This document shows, piece after piece, positions 50,780 to 61,922 of a stretch of 64,000 nucleotides of DNA (position 1 is the stretch's first letter; every line of letters starts with the position of its first letter). Under the pieces are notes generated by a model. The model was not told where the DNA came from. It searched no databases and saw nothing but the letters and a program-made list of their open reading frames with translations. Both the position numbers and the translations under genes were made by a program. The DNA lies in assembly GCA_014323795.1 (NCBI GenBank), contig JACONK010000008.1:7738-71737 (forward strand). Reading direction: 5' to 3'. Source of the stretch: Paracoccaceae bacterium (GTDB lineage: Bacteria > Pseudomonadota > Alphaproteobacteria > Rhodobacterales > Rhodobacteraceae).

Positions 50780-52000
50780 ATGATACCCCTTGAGAGTGCC
50801 TTTGTCCGCAGCCGGTTTCCGGCCTTTGCCGAGCCCTCCCTGCAAGGTCGGGCGTTCTTTGAGAACGCCGGAGGCAGCTATGCCTGTGCCCCGTTATCAG
50901 CCGACTGATGCGCTGCTGCCGCGAACCAAAGGTGCAGCCTTACGCGCCATATGCAGCCTCAACCCTGGGCGGGAAGGAAATGGGTGAAGCGCGCATACGG
51001 CTGGCCGCAATTCCGGGTGTCGATGAAGACGAGCCTGGCTTCGGCCATTCCACAACCCGGAATACCTACGTTCTTTCAAAGGTTTATGCGCAGTATTTGA
51101 AGCCAGGCGATGTCATCGTGATCACAAATCAGGATCACGAGGCAAACATCGGCCCTTGGTGGCGGTTGGCTGACCCGGGCATCGGGATTCGCGAATGGCA
51201 GGCGGAACCGGACACAGGTCACCTCAACCTGGCGGACCTGCCAAACCTGCCTGATGGCGCGAAGCTCCCCCGCTTTCCGCATTGCTCCAGCATCGTTGGC
51301 GAAATTAACCCGGTGACCGATATCTATGCCACAGCCCGCACAGCAGGGGTGCGGACATGCGTCGATGGTGTGTCTTATGCACCGCATGGCTTGCCGAATG
51401 CCGGCAGGCCCGGTTGCGATATTTACCTGTTTTCAACGTATAAAACCTATGGTCCGCACCAAGGAGTGATGGTTATGCGGCGCGACCTGGCCTGGGAACT
51501 GCCGAACCAGGGTCATTTTTTCAACGCGGGGGATTTAACAAGGCGGTTTGCGCCTGCGGGGCCGGGTCATGCCCAGGTTGCCGCCTGCGCGGGCATCGCG
51601 GCCTATATTGATACGCTCTATGACCATCACGCTGGTGCTGCGGCAAACGCAACCACACGGGGTGCAGCCGTGCATGACCTGATGCGCGCCCATGAAAGCA
51701 AACTGCTGCAACCGCTGCCCGATTACCTGCGCGACAAGACTTCTATCCGCCTGCCGGGCCCGACAGAGGCAGAAAAAAGACGCCTGCCGTCGCCCTGGTA
51801 TCGAAAAACCGGGGGAAGTTCTTGCACGGGATATCGCACCGTTCGGAATTATGACCGGCGGCGAGGATTTCTGCGCGGTCCGCTGTCTGGAGGCACAGGG
51901 TGTAGATCCGGCCCACGGCGTCCTGCGACCGGGTTTTGTGCATTACACGACCGAAGGAGAGGTAGCCAAACTGACAGACGCCCTGGACCAGGTGCTGTGA
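50780..52000 (+). pseudogene. Class V aminotransferase/cysteine desulfurase-like pseudogene with three 1-nt frameshifts
   Basis: Three reading frames together spell one protein of the class V aminotransferase family (cysteine desulfurase-like, as in the VC1184 group). Frame one from ATG 50780 reads MIPLESAFVRSRFPAFAEPS and AFFENAGGSYAC. Near the C4 run at 50889-50892 it shifts to PVISRLMRCCREPKVQPYAP and continues through TNQDHEANIGPWWRLAD, the PLP-lysine region DIYLFSTYKTYGPHQGVMV and LPNQGHFFNAGD. Around the A6 run at 51773-51778 it shifts again, to TPAVALVSKN, and after the A5 run near 51793-51797 once more, to GEVLARDIAPFGIMTGGEDF, ending QVL-stop. Each shift is explained by loss of one base in a homopolymer. 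It lies 10 nt upstream of phr. Pseudogene or uncorrected sequencing error are both possible. Confidence 0.85.
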
Positions 52001-52010
52001 ACAGAAGCTT

Positions 52011-53429
52011 GTGGTTCCTGTGACCAGGCCAATCCTGTGGTGGGTACGCCGCGACATGCGCCTGCGCGACAATGATATCCTGACCAGGGCGGCCGAGACG
52101 GGACACCCGGTTATCCCCGTTTTCATCCGTGACGGGATAGTGGATGTAACCGGTGCGGCACCAAAGTGGCGTTGGGGATTGGGGTTGCAAGCGTTTGAAC
52201 AGACACTACGGGCACGGGGCAGCCGTCTGATCCTGCGGTCAGGCGAGCCGCTGAGTGTTCTGCGTAACCTGATTGCCACAACCGGCGCGGATGCGGTCCA
52301 CTGGCATCGGCTCTATGACCCGGATTCGATCACGCGCGACGTTGCGGTAAAGGCGGGGCTTAAGGACGATGGGTGCATTGCGGAAAGCCACGCGGGCCAT
52401 ATCCTGTTTGAACCCTGGACTGTTCCGACTAAAACCGGCGGTTTTTATAAGGTCTACACCCCCATGTGGCGTACGGTGCAGTATAGGGATGTGCCTGTGC
52501 CGTGCTCCGTGCCCGGGCTGCGCAGCCCGGAAGTGTGGCCGGAAAGCGAGCTATTCGACGATTGGGCACTCGGTGCTGCCATGCGCCGCGGTGCAGGGGT
52601 GGTGGAACCCTATACCTGTGTGGGGGAAGACGCGGCCCTTGACCGGCTCGACCGCTTTCTGGAGGAAAATATCGGCAGATATCAGAATAAGCGGGATTAT
52701 CCGGGCGTTGGGGCGGGCTCCCGCCTGTCGGAAAATCTGACCTACGGTGAAATCTCTTCCCGGCGCCTGTGGCATGGCGGTAAAAGGGCCGCGGAACAGG
52801 GGCTGCCAGGGACAGAGACTTTCATCAAACAGATCGTGTGGCGCGAATTCGCCTACCACCTGATGTACCACCAGCCCGGGCTCGCCAGCGAACCTTTTCG
52901 CCAGGAATGGGCGAACTTTCCCTGGCGCAGCGATAATGCGGATGCAGATGCCTGGCGCAGGGGGATGACGGGGTGCGATATCGTTGATGCCGCAATGCGG
53001 GAACTTTACGTGACAGGTACCATGCACAACCGCTGCCGGATGCTTGTGGGCAGCTACCTGACCAAACACCTGCTGAGCCACTGGCGTATCGGGTTGAACT
53101 GGTTTGCCGATACGCTGATCGATTGGGATCCGGCAGCGAATGCCATGGGCTGGCAATGGATTGCCGGATGCGGGCCGGATGCGTCCCCTTACTTCCGTAT
53201 CTTCAATCCGGACACACAGGCCGAAAAGTTCGATGGTGAGGCAATCTACCGCGACCTCTACCTGCGGTGCGGTGAAGATGACCTTGGCCGCACACCGGCA
53301 ACCGACTTCTATGAAGCGATTCCCCGTTCATGGAACATGTCGGCCCAGGATGCGCGACCGACCCCCCTGGTTGATTTAAAGGAAGGCCGCGCCCGGGCAT
53401 TGGCGGTATACAGCACGGCCCGGAACTGA
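52011..53429 (+). CDS. phrB: Deoxyribodipyrimidine photolyase
   Basis: A cryptochrome/photolyase-family enzyme that repairs pyrimidine dimers with blue light. The 472-residue product has the N-terminal antenna-binding domain (PILWWVRRDMRLRDNDILTR) and the FAD-binding domain with FIKQIVWREFAYHLMYHQPG, MRELYVTGTMHNRCRMLVGS and NAMGWQWIAGCGPDASPYFR. GTG 52011 or GTG 52020 may be the start; neither has a strong ribosome binding site, and translation may once have been coupled to the upstream aminotransferase, now broken. A cyclopropane synthase gene follows, a pairing I recall from other Rhodobacterales. Confidence 0.94.
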   Translation: MVPVTRPILWWVRRDMRLRDNDILTRAAETGHPVIPVFIRDGIVDVTGAAPKWRWGLGLQAFEQTLRARGSRLILRSGEPLSVLRNLIATTGADAVHWHRLYDPDSITRDVAVKAGLKDDGCIAESHAGHILFEPWTVPTKTGGFYKVYTPMWRTVQYRDVPVPCSVPGLRSPEVWPESELFDDWALGAAMRRGAGVVEPYTCVGEDAALDRLDRFLEENIGRYQNKRDYPGVGAGSRLSENLTYGEISSRRLWHGGKRAAEQGLPGTETFIKQIVWREFAYHLMYHQPGLASEPFRQEWANFPWRSDNADADAWRRGMTGCDIVDAAMRELYVTGTMHNRCRMLVGSYLTKHLLSHWRIGLNWFADTLIDWDPAANAMGWQWIAGCGPDASPYFRIFNPDTQAEKFDGEAIYRDLYLRCGEDDLGRTPATDFYEAIPRSWNMSAQDARPTPLVDLKEGRARALAVYSTARN

Positions 53430-53506
53430 AAATGAACCGGTTGTAAAAGGCTTGGCATGATAAAAAAACCGCACTAATCTGACGCAAGAAAGCTAGGGAG
53501 GGCCGC

Positions 53507-54724
53507 ATGCCAGTGCTGACATCCACAAGCGGCGAAAAAAACCTGCCAAGGTATTTTACAGCGGCCTTCCGTCAACTTTGCAAGCTGAAAAACGGCGCGA
53601 TTGACCTGGCATTGCCCGACGGACGCGTGTTTCGGGCGCAGGGGCAGAAGCCCGGCCCTAATGCGCGCATCGATATCCACAGCCCGGATATCTTTGCCCG
53701 ACTTGCCCGCGAAGGCGACCTGGGATTTTCCGACGCCTATCTGGAAGGTGCCTGGAGCTCACCCGATCTGCAGGCTTTCTTTGACGCGGTTCTGGCCAAC
53801 AACAAGGAGGTCAACCACGGGTTTCCCGGTGCCATGATCGTGATGCTGTTTGAACGTTTCCGCCATTGGATGAAGTCCAATTCAAGGGAACAGGCAAAAA
53901 AGAACATCAGCTACCACTACGACCTGGGCAATGATTTCTATTCTGCCTGGCTTGACGACACGATGACCTATTCATCAGCGATATTCGAAACCGGACAAGA
54001 AAGCATGGAGGCGGCGCAGACTGCCAAATACGCCTCCATGTGTGATGAGATGGGCCTGAAGCCCGGTAACCATATCCTGGAAATCGGCTGCGGCTGGGGC
54101 GGTTTTGCCGAATATGCCGCTAGGGAACGCCGCGCCCGGCTGACCTGCCTGACGATCAGCCGGGAACAGCACGATTTCGCCAAGGCCCGGATGGAACGCC
54201 AGGGTCTGGGCAGCCAGGTAGAGATCGTCATGCGCGACTACCGGGATGAGACCGGTACCTACGACGGCATAGCATCAATCGAAATGTTCGAAGCGGTTGG
54301 CGAGAAGTACTGGCCGGCGTATTTCAACGCGGTCCGTGATCGCCTGAAGCCTGGTGCCCGGGGCACTTTCCAGATCATCACCATCCGGAACGAGATTTTC
54401 CCGAAATACCGCAAGACCGTAGATTTTATCCAGAAACACATCTTCCCGGGCGGGATGCTGCCAAGCCCCAACGCCTTGCGCGAAGAGATCGAAAAGGCGG
54501 GCCTGATCTACCTGAAGTCGAAAGAATTCGGCGAAAGCTATTCGATTACCCTGCGCCGTTGGTATGAACGCTTCAACGACGCGTGGCCTAAAATTCAACC
54601 GATGCACAAGCAATTTGATGAACGTTTCAAGCGGATGTGGGACTTTTACCTGACTTCCTGCGCGTCGGCGTTTCACTATGATAATTGCGGCGTGAGACAA
54701 GTAACCATTCAACGGTCCCGCTGA
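53507..54724 (+). CDS. cfa: Cyclopropane-fatty-acyl-phospholipid synthase-family methyltransferase
   Basis: It transfers a methylene from SAM to unsaturated phospholipid acyl chains. The 405-residue product has an N-terminal lipid-binding region (DIFARLAREGDLGFSDAYLE), KKNISYHYDLGNDFYSAWLD, the SAM-binding HILEIGCGWGGFAEYA and the bicarbonate-site region EMFEAVGEKYWPAYF. The ribosome binding site AGGGAGG lies five bases before ATG. It follows phr by 77 bp and may belong to the same stress-related transcription unit. Confidence 0.92.
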   Translation: MPVLTSTSGEKNLPRYFTAAFRQLCKLKNGAIDLALPDGRVFRAQGQKPGPNARIDIHSPDIFARLAREGDLGFSDAYLEGAWSSPDLQAFFDAVLANNKEVNHGFPGAMIVMLFERFRHWMKSNSREQAKKNISYHYDLGNDFYSAWLDDTMTYSSAIFETGQESMEAAQTAKYASMCDEMGLKPGNHILEIGCGWGGFAEYAARERRARLTCLTISREQHDFAKARMERQGLGSQVEIVMRDYRDETGTYDGIASIEMFEAVGEKYWPAYFNAVRDRLKPGARGTFQIITIRNEIFPKYRKTVDFIQKHIFPGGMLPSPNALREEIEKAGLIYLKSKEFGESYSITLRRWYERFNDAWPKIQPMHKQFDERFKRMWDFYLTSCASAFHYDNCGVRQVTIQRSR

Positions 54725-55194
54725 TGCCCGTGGCAGCCAAACCTGCCACGGGTTGTCACGGACCCGGACATGCCTTCCGGAAGCGGGCGCACCGGGTGAG
54801 GTACAGGGAGACCTTACCCTGACAGATATCGAAAAGATCGCTGCCTGATCCCTGTCACCCGCTGCAATCACCGGGTATTTGCCCTTCTGCATTGATTTTT
54901 GCAACCTGTCCGGCCCGCAGAGAGTTTGCATAAAGCACTGATGGAGGCAGGGGATATGCGCACCCGTATTCTGGTCTTTTCCGGAGAAGCCGGGGTTGAT
55001 CACCGCCGAAGAGATGGGCAAAAGCCTGCTTGTTTTGTTATTTGTCCGGCTTGGTCTTTTTACCATACCCGTTTGCGGGCAGAAGCGGCCCGGGCTGTTG
55101 CGGGGATCTGTGACCAGGATGCGAGAACTCTTGAATCCCCGGTCACCGGCGCGTAAACCCGGGCTGGCCAACCTGCGAAAAGGACGCCCGATGC
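54725..55194. other. Gene-free stretch between cfa and the cysteine synthase gene
   Basis: Short fragments look faintly coding, such as GEVQGDLTLTDIEKIAA ending in a stop near 54848 and MRTRILVFSGEAGVDHRRRD near 54957, but none has a recognisable family, start and stop together. This may be another decayed region. The direct upstream area should hold the cysteine synthase promoter. Confidence 0.3.
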
Positions 55195-56229
55195 ATGAAT
55201 GTTTACAGGAACCTGCCCGATGCCGTTGGCAAAACCCCGTTGATCCGTCTTGCCAAAGCCTCTGAAGAAACGGGCTGCAACCTGTATGGTAAAGCGGAGT
55301 TTCTGAACCCCGGACAGTCGGTAAAGGATCGTGCCGCGCTGTCGATCATCCGCCAGGCTGAGCTGGATGGCACCCTGAAACCGGGCGGCACGATTGTGGA
55401 AGGCACAGCGGGCAATACCGGAATCGGGCTTGCACTCGTCGGGCGCGCACTCGGCTACCGGATCGTGATCGTTATCCCGGAAACGCAGAGCCAGGAGAAA
55501 AAAGACATGATCCGGCTTGCGGGTGCAGCACTCGTCCAGGTGCCTGCAGTGCCTTACAAAGACCTCAATAATTACGTGAAATATTCTGCCCGGCTTGCCA
55601 CCAGACTGGCAGGGACGGAATCCAATGGCGCGATCTGGGCCAACCAGTTCGATAACGTTGCCAATCGCCAGGCTCACATTGACACCACCGCCCCGGAAAT
55701 CTGGGAACAGACGGGCGGCAAGGTGGACGGTTTCATCTGCGCCTGTGGTTCCGGCGGGACGCTGGCGGGCGTGGCCCTGGGCCTGCGTACGAAATCCAGG
55801 GACGTAAAAATCGGTTTGGCTGATCCGGACGGTGCCGCACTTTACGCATACTACACAAGAGGTACGCTGGAATCCAAAGGACATTCTGTTTCCGAAGGGA
55901 TCGGGCAGGGGCGAATCACCGCCAACCTGGAAGGGTTGGAGATTGATATGGCCTACAACATCCCTGACGCGGAAGCATTGCCGGTCGTCTATGACCTGTT
56001 GGAATATGAGGGCCTTTGCATGGGGCTGTCGACCGGGATCAACGTGGCGGGTGCCATACGGATGGCAAAAGAAATGGGGCCGGGCCATACAATCGTGACA
56101 ATCCTGTGTGACTATGGCTCCCGCTACCAGACCAGGATTTTCAACCCCGACTTTCTGCGTGACAAGGGCCTGCCCGTTCCGCAGTGGCTGGACAACAGCC
56201 GGACCGACATCCCGGAAGTCTTTGAGTAA
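55195..56229 (+). CDS. cysK: Cysteine synthase (O-acetylserine sulfhydrylase)
   Basis: This PLP enzyme makes cysteine from O-acetylserine and sulfide. The 344-residue product has the PLP lysine in NPGQSVKDRAALSII, the substrate loop VEGTAGNTGIGLALVG and the phosphate-binding GSGGTLAGVALGL. It is slightly longer than E. coli CysK, in its C-terminal part (FNPDFLRDKGLPVPQWL), typical of the second CysK subgroup in Rhodobacterales. The mechanosensitive channel gene follows after 5 nt. Confidence 0.92.
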   Translation: MNVYRNLPDAVGKTPLIRLAKASEETGCNLYGKAEFLNPGQSVKDRAALSIIRQAELDGTLKPGGTIVEGTAGNTGIGLALVGRALGYRIVIVIPETQSQEKKDMIRLAGAALVQVPAVPYKDLNNYVKYSARLATRLAGTESNGAIWANQFDNVANRQAHIDTTAPEIWEQTGGKVDGFICACGSGGTLAGVALGLRTKSRDVKIGLADPDGAALYAYYTRGTLESKGHSVSEGIGQGRITANLEGLEIDMAYNIPDAEALPVVYDLLEYEGLCMGLSTGINVAGAIRMAKEMGPGHTIVTILCDYGSRYQTRIFNPDFLRDKGLPVPQWLDNSRTDIPEVFE

Positions 56230-56234
56230 CCCCC

Positions 56235-58622
56235 ATGCGTAGTGTTCTGCTTGCCGTTATTGTTGCGGTTCTGCCAATGCTCGCGGTCGGTCAAATCGCG
56301 ACCACCCCGTCCAGCCGGCAGGAATTGGAGACGACGGTCGTTTTTGACAAAGAGGCATTTGACCTGCTGATCATCCGGGCCGAAGAGGTACTTGACCGGG
56401 GTGAGGCAAGCAATGAGGCACTGGAGCAGCTGCGCAGCCAGCTGACCATGTTCCGGTCACAGGCGACCAACCAAAAGCAGTTGTCCGCTGCAAAAGTGCG
56501 TCCGGTGCAGGAAAGGTTGATCGCATTGGGGAATGCCCCGCCCGAGGGCGAAACGGAGCCGCAGGATTTGGCCAGTCTGCGTACCGAATTGACCAAAGAG
56601 GTTGAACGTCTGCGTACGCCGGTCATCGCCGCCGAAGACGCTTCTCAAAGGGCGGATAATCAGATTGAACGCATTGATGCGCTGATCCGGAGCCGTGCCA
56701 CGGATGCCCTTTTGGAACGGGGGCCTTCACCGATGAACCCGGTGCGCTGGTGGTCTGCCCTGGGCGAGATTCGCGAATATTTCCGCAGCGTGGCTGTAGA
56801 ATTTAATTCCGTATGGGTCAGTGATGCCCGCCGCGCGGCACGCATATCGAACGCTCCCATCGTCCTGATCCTCACAGGGATTGCGCTGTTGCTGCTGTTC
56901 CGCGCACGGCGCTGGTCCCGCCTGGCACAGGAGGCACTGAGCGACGGCGTTTGCGCCCGATGGGCCGCGGGGTTGGGCCTGATCGGCGCACTCTTGCAGC
57001 TCGTATTGCCCGCGCTCGGCCTGGCGGTTCTCATTCAGGCGATTATCATCCTCGATATATTTGCGGAGCGCGGCTACTTCCTTGTCCGCGCTCTTGGGAT
57101 GGCGGGTTTCTCGCTCTACTTTGCCACTTGGGTGTCGCGGATTTTGTTCGTGCCGCGCCGCCACATGCCAACCCTGATCGAAGTTGATAACAATGACCGG
57201 CGTATGCTGCGCAATGCATTTCTGCTTTTGGGTGTCGTTTTTGCCGCCCGGCAAATGCTTATGGCCATTGCCGGTACCGTTGGCACGGAACCCCGCCTTT
57301 GGGAAGCGACCAATACGCTGATGTTCCCGGTTGTGATCCTTGGCGGAATCGCGATATTTCGGATCGGGTACACCCTGCGCCGCCTGGCTCTTGGCACAGC
57401 GGACGCGCAGGGTGGTAACCCGTTCCTTGCGCGCATAAGTGCCCTGATGGGTCTTTTCTGCATCGTTGCAGGTTTGCTCGGTCCTATAGCCAGTGCCGTG
57501 GGTTATGCCGAGGCAGGCTCGGTGCTTGTCTTTTCCACCGCGCTTAGCCTGCTTTTGATCGCCGGTTTCTACATCCTGTTTCGCCTGATCGGCATGATGG
57601 GCGGCTCCCTTGCCACGCAGGTTCCTGCCCGGGCGGAAGAAGATCGCCGGCGCTACGGTGCTCTTTTCCAGGTTTCGTTGGGTTTCTTTTTCATCTGTGC
57701 CTCGGTCCCGCTGCTTGCATTGATCTGGGGTGCGCGGCAATCGCAGATTCTCGAGGTGTGGCTCTGGCTGCGCGACGGTATTCCCATTGGGGAGACGCGC
57801 ATTTCGTTGATCGATTCCCTGACATTTGTGCTGGTATTTTCCATCGGTTACATGATCACGCGCCTGCTGCAATCGGCCCTGCGCACCACAGTAATGCCTA
57901 ATACGCGGCTCGATATCGGGGGGCAGAACGCGATTGTCACCGGAACCGGTTATGTCGGTATATTCGTGGCAGCCCTTGCGGCAATCGGGACGACGGGACT
58001 TGATCTGTCAAACCTCGCGATCGTTGCAGGTGCCTTGTCCGTTGGTATCGGTTTCGGTCTTCAGACCATCGTATCGAACTTTGTTTCCGGCATCATTCTG
58101 CTGATCGAACGCCCCATCAAAGAGGGCGACTGGATTGATGTCGGCGGCTATTCCGGATACGTGCGCAACATCTCCGTTCGCTCGACGGAGATTGAGACTT
58201 TTGATCGCGCCAATGTGATCATCCCCAATGCGGATCTGATCGCCGGTTCTGTGACCAACTGGACCCATTCCAGTATGGCAGGCCGGGTGATCGTGCCGGT
58301 TGGCGTCGGCTATGGCAGCGATCCGCGCCATGTGGAACGTGTCCTGCGTGAGGTGGCGGAAAGCCACCCGATGGTACTTCTGAATCCGGCACCGGCAGTG
58401 ATGTTCATGCGCTTTGGGGCCGATAGTCTCGATTTTGAAATCCGTGCTATCCTGCGGGACGTGAACTGGATGATGAGCGCGAGGTCCGATATGAACTACG
58501 AAATCACCAGGCGTTTCCGTGAAGAAGGCATCGAAATTCCATTTGCCCAGCGCGACGTCCACATCAGGAATCTGGATGATTTGCGCCTGGGGCAGGAAAT
58601 CCCCGGCAGCAGCAGGGCATGA
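56235..58622 (+). CDS. Large MscS-family mechanosensitive channel with DUF3772 N-terminal domain
   Basis: A 795-residue inner-membrane protein likely to release solutes on hypo-osmotic shock. A signal peptide (MRSVLLAVIVAVLPMLAVGQ) leads a periplasmic coiled-coil/DUF3772 region (about 25-190). Around eleven membrane segments follow, then the MscS core with VGIGFGLQTIVSNFVSGIIL as the pore-lining helix, RPIKEGDWIDVGGYSGYVRN as the beta domain and DVHIRNLDD near the end. It resembles MscK/MscM-like large channels in design. It is probably co-transcribed with cysK. Confidence 0.9.
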   Translation: MRSVLLAVIVAVLPMLAVGQIATTPSSRQELETTVVFDKEAFDLLIIRAEEVLDRGEASNEALEQLRSQLTMFRSQATNQKQLSAAKVRPVQERLIALGNAPPEGETEPQDLASLRTELTKEVERLRTPVIAAEDASQRADNQIERIDALIRSRATDALLERGPSPMNPVRWWSALGEIREYFRSVAVEFNSVWVSDARRAARISNAPIVLILTGIALLLLFRARRWSRLAQEALSDGVCARWAAGLGLIGALLQLVLPALGLAVLIQAIIILDIFAERGYFLVRALGMAGFSLYFATWVSRILFVPRRHMPTLIEVDNNDRRMLRNAFLLLGVVFAARQMLMAIAGTVGTEPRLWEATNTLMFPVVILGGIAIFRIGYTLRRLALGTADAQGGNPFLARISALMGLFCIVAGLLGPIASAVGYAEAGSVLVFSTALSLLLIAGFYILFRLIGMMGGSLATQVPARAEEDRRRYGALFQVSLGFFFICASVPLLALIWGARQSQILEVWLWLRDGIPIGETRISLIDSLTFVLVFSIGYMITRLLQSALRTTVMPNTRLDIGGQNAIVTGTGYVGIFVAALAAIGTTGLDLSNLAIVAGALSVGIGFGLQTIVSNFVSGIILLIERPIKEGDWIDVGGYSGYVRNISVRSTEIETFDRANVIIPNADLIAGSVTNWTHSSMAGRVIVPVGVGYGSDPRHVERVLREVAESHPMVLLNPAPAVMFMRFGADSLDFEIRAILRDVNWMMSARSDMNYEITRRFREEGIEIPFAQRDVHIRNLDDLRLGQEIPGSSRA

Positions 58623-58837
58623 TATAACGCACCGGCATTTCTGCATGACATCTAAAACCGCCACACAGGGACTGCGGTCACGAATGGAAAGCCTGCCGCC
58701 ACACCGGAACTGATGAAACCAGGTTCCGATGGCCCCCATGCGGTGCGTATGTCAGGGGAACGGGGCACCGGTAATCGGCAAAATCAAAAATAGAGACTGC
58801 ACCAAACGGTGCGTTGCGATTCACCTCAACGGACGTC

Positions 58838-60076
58838 TCAACTGTTTTGAGTATCCGGGACAGCCTCGCGCAACTGCCGTTCAATCGCGTTCGTATAGGT
58901 AACCGCGAGCAGGGACAGCACACCGGTTGCAAGAATAAACAGAATTAGCGGTGCCGCAGAGACAGCATCCACCAGAAACGGCACAACCGCGGCACTCAGT
59001 GCGGCACCACCGATGGTCATCAGCGATCCGCCGAACCCGGCAGCGGAACCCGCCAGGCGTGAATTGATGTTCATCATGCCCGCGCTGCCGTTTGGAATCA
59101 CCAGACCATTGCCGATACCGATGCAGATTGTGGGTGCAAAAAACGCCAGCGGATGGGCCACCCCCGCGCTGACCAGCACCAGTGCCACAACCATCCCCGC
59201 CAGCATTACAAACCCGCCAACCATCATCAGGGCAAGCAACCCGAATCGAGTGCTCATCCGTCCGGTTAAAAAATTGCCAAAAAAATATCCCAATGGCGTG
59301 AAAATGAAATAAAGCCCGAGTGCCCCGGGCGACAGTTCGTACACCCCCACGCCGATAAAAGGCATGCCACCGAGAAAGACAAAGAAACTGCCTGATGCCA
59401 GGGCTGTGGCAGAGGCGTAGCCCCAGAACCGCCGCGACCGGATCAGGTCTGGGTATTGCCGGAACTGCGCTGTCAGGCTGTCGGAACGGGTGATGTTGGT
59501 TTCGCCCATGTCGTGCCAGACCAGCAGGAAAACCATCAGCCCGCCCACGGCTTGCGCCCAAAAGGCGGCAGGCCAGTCGTAGGCCTCCTGCAGGATTCCC
59601 CCGATGGCCGGTGCCATCATCGGTGCCAGGCTCATGCCCATGGCCACATAGCCCAGCATCGCTGCCGCCTGATTGGCGGGCAACATGTCGCGCACAGCGG
59701 CGCGGGAAATGACAAAAGAGGCAACCACAAGTGCCTGGATGATGCGGGTTGCTATCAGCACGGTGGTGTTTGGCGCAACGGCAGACGCACAGGAGGCCAG
59801 CACGAAAACCCCCATGCAAATCAAGGCAATGGGTCGACGGCCGAAATAATCGCTCAGGGGGCCGATGATCAGTTGCAGAAATCCCGTGACAAGCAGATAG
59901 CCCGACAGCAGGAACTGGACGGTAAACAGGTTTGTTCCGAAGTGTTCCTGTATGTAGGGCAGGGACGGCAGAATGACGTTCATGGATACCGCGCCGATAG
60001 CAGCCAGGGTCACCAGCGTGGTCAGGGTTGGCGGGGTTGAGGGATCCAGAAACCGTGGCTTTGGAAGATCGGCCAT
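58838..60076 (-). CDS. Bcr/CflA-type MFS drug efflux protein
   Basis: A 12-helix major facilitator of about 412 residues. It has the motif A-like [20 protein letters not shown] between helices 2 and 3 and the family stretch [20 protein letters not shown] followed by [13 protein letters not shown]. Members export bicyclomycin, chloramphenicol or sulfonamides, but the natural substrate here is unknown. ATG 60076 ([16 protein letters not shown]) is a better start than the track start. It is divergent from pccB. Confidence 0.88.
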   Translation of the reverse strand: MADLPKPRFLDPSTPPTLTTLVTLAAIGAVSMNVILPSLPYIQEHFGTNLFTVQFLLSGYLLVTGFLQLIIGPLSDYFGRRPIALICMGVFVLASCASAVAPNTTVLIATRIIQALVVASFVISRAAVRDMLPANQAAAMLGYVAMGMSLAPMMAPAIGGILQEAYDWPAAFWAQAVGGLMVFLLVWHDMGETNITRSDSLTAQFRQYPDLIRSRRFWGYASATALASGSFFVFLGGMPFIGVGVYELSPGALGLYFIFTPLGYFFGNFLTGRMSTRFGLLALMMVGGFVMLAGMVVALVLVSAGVAHPLAFFAPTICIGIGNGLVIPNGSAGMMNINSRLAGSAAGFGGSLMTIGGAALSAAVVPFLVDAVSAAPLILFILATGVLSLLAVTYTNAIERQLREAVPDTQNS

Positions 60077-60259
60077 TACGCCTTGATAGGCGCATGCGCC
60101 GGATCTGTCCATGGCAATTACAGATTGGGAATGCCCGGGCAGGCATGGGCCCTCATGCCCGGATGCCGCGTAAGGTCATTATGGGATATTCCTGCCGATT
60201 TCCCTTTCCCATGGTCGCACAGACGCGTAAACAGCGTGAAACGTATCAGGAGATATCCT

Positions 60260-61792
60260 ATGCAGGACATTCTCGAAGAACTGGAAGCGCGGCGAAATCA
60301 GGCCCGGCGCGGTGGTGGCCGGAAACGCATCGACGCACAGCATGCCAAAGGCACACTGACAGCACGGGAGCGGGTGGAGGTACTGATAGACGAAGGCAGT
60401 TTCGAAGAATTTGACATGTTCAAATCCCATCGCTGCACCGAGTTCGGAATGGAAAAAACCAAATACCCGGGTGACGGTGTGATTACCGGCTGGGGCACGA
60501 TAAACGGGCGCATAGTTTATGTGTTCAGCCAGGATTTCACGGTCTTTGGCGGGTCGCTTTCAGAAACCCACGCGGAAAAGATTTGCAAGATCCAGGAAAT
60601 GGCGATCCGCAATGGTGCACCGATCATCGGCATAAACGATTCAGGCGGTGCGCGCATCCAGGAAGGGGTGGCCAGCCTTGCGGGCTATGCTGATGTGTTC
60701 CAAAATAATATCCTAGCCTCCGGCGTGGTGCCGCAGATCAGCGTGATCATGGGACCTTGTGCCGGTGGTGCGGTCTATTCGCCCGCGATGACTGATTTCA
60801 TCTTCATGGTCAAAGACAGTTCCTACATGTTCGTGACGGGCCCCGATGTGGTGAAGACGGTCACTAACGAGGTGGTGACAGCAGAAGAACTCGGCGGGGC
60901 AAAAACCCATACGTCCAAATCCTCGGTCGCCGATGCGGCCTTCGAGAACGACATGGAAGCCCTGATGGAGGTGCGCCGTCTGATAGATTTCCTGCCGCTC
61001 AACAACCGCGAAAAACCGCCCGTACGCCCGTTCTTTGACGACATAACGCGGGAAGAGCGCAGCCTCGACAGCCTTGTACCGGACACCCCCAACAAGCCCT
61101 ATGATATGAAAGAGCTGATCCTGAAGCTCGCTGATGAGGCTGATTTCTACGAAATCCAGGAAAATTTCGCGAAGAATATCCTGACCGGTTTTATCCGCCT
61201 GGAAGGGCGGACCGTGGGTGTGGTGGCAAACCAGCCGATGGTGCTGGCAGGTTGTCTCGACATCGATAGTGCAAGGAAAGCCGCAAGGTTTGTACGCTTC
61301 TGCGACGCTTTCGCTATCCCGATTCTGACGCTGATAGACGTTCCGGGATTCCTTCCGGGGGTCAGCCAGGAATACGCGGGAATCATTAAACACGGTGCCA
61401 AGCTGCTTTATGCCTATGGGGAAGCAACGGTGCCGAAAGTATCATTAATTACGCGCAAGGCCTATGGCGGTGCTTACGTGGTGATGGCATCCAAGCATTT
61501 GCGGGGCGACTACAACTATGCCTGGCCAACGGCAGAGATTGCCGTGATGGGGGCCAGGGGTGCGGTGGAAATCCTCTATCGATCAGAACTCGGTGATCCT
61601 GAAAGGATTGCGGGTCGCCTCAGCGACTATGAAGACCGTTTTGCCAATCCGTTCGTGGCGGCAGAAAAGGGCTTCATAGATGACGTAATCATGCCCCGCA
61701 ATACCCGTAAGCGCATTTGCAGGGCGTTTGCGTCCCTGCGCAGTAAGAGACTGTCAAATCCGTGGAAAAGGCACGATAACATTCCACTTTGA
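60260..61792 (+). CDS. pccB: Propionyl-CoA carboxylase beta chain (carboxyltransferase)
   Basis: PccB transfers CO2 from carboxybiotin to propionyl-CoA, giving methylmalonyl-CoA. The 510-residue product has [20 protein letters not shown], acyl-CoA/biotin-site segments [20 protein letters not shown] and [20 protein letters not shown], and the C-terminal [23 protein letters not shown] 60260 with AGGAGATATCCT is the supported start; the track ORF begins too early. It pairs with pccA downstream and could handle propionyl-CoA from the AcuI reaction. Confidence 0.95.
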   Translation: MQDILEELEARRNQARRGGGRKRIDAQHAKGTLTARERVEVLIDEGSFEEFDMFKSHRCTEFGMEKTKYPGDGVITGWGTINGRIVYVFSQDFTVFGGSLSETHAEKICKIQEMAIRNGAPIIGINDSGGARIQEGVASLAGYADVFQNNILASGVVPQISVIMGPCAGGAVYSPAMTDFIFMVKDSSYMFVTGPDVVKTVTNEVVTAEELGGAKTHTSKSSVADAAFENDMEALMEVRRLIDFLPLNNREKPPVRPFFDDITREERSLDSLVPDTPNKPYDMKELILKLADEADFYEIQENFAKNILTGFIRLEGRTVGVVANQPMVLAGCLDIDSARKAARFVRFCDAFAIPILTLIDVPGFLPGVSQEYAGIIKHGAKLLYAYGEATVPKVSLITRKAYGGAYVVMASKHLRGDYNYAWPTAEIAVMGARGAVEILYRSELGDPERIAGRLSDYEDRFANPFVAAEKGFIDDVIMPRNTRKRICRAFASLRSKRLSNPWKRHDNIPL

Positions 61793-61922
61793 AGATGGCA
61801 GGAATCTAACGGACAAATTTCGTATAATTGGGTTTGCCACTTCAAAAAGCCTTTGCATTGTTGTAGAATGTCGCTACGTACATGTATGTTTTAAACCATG
61901 CCTAAATATGGAAAGGGCAACA

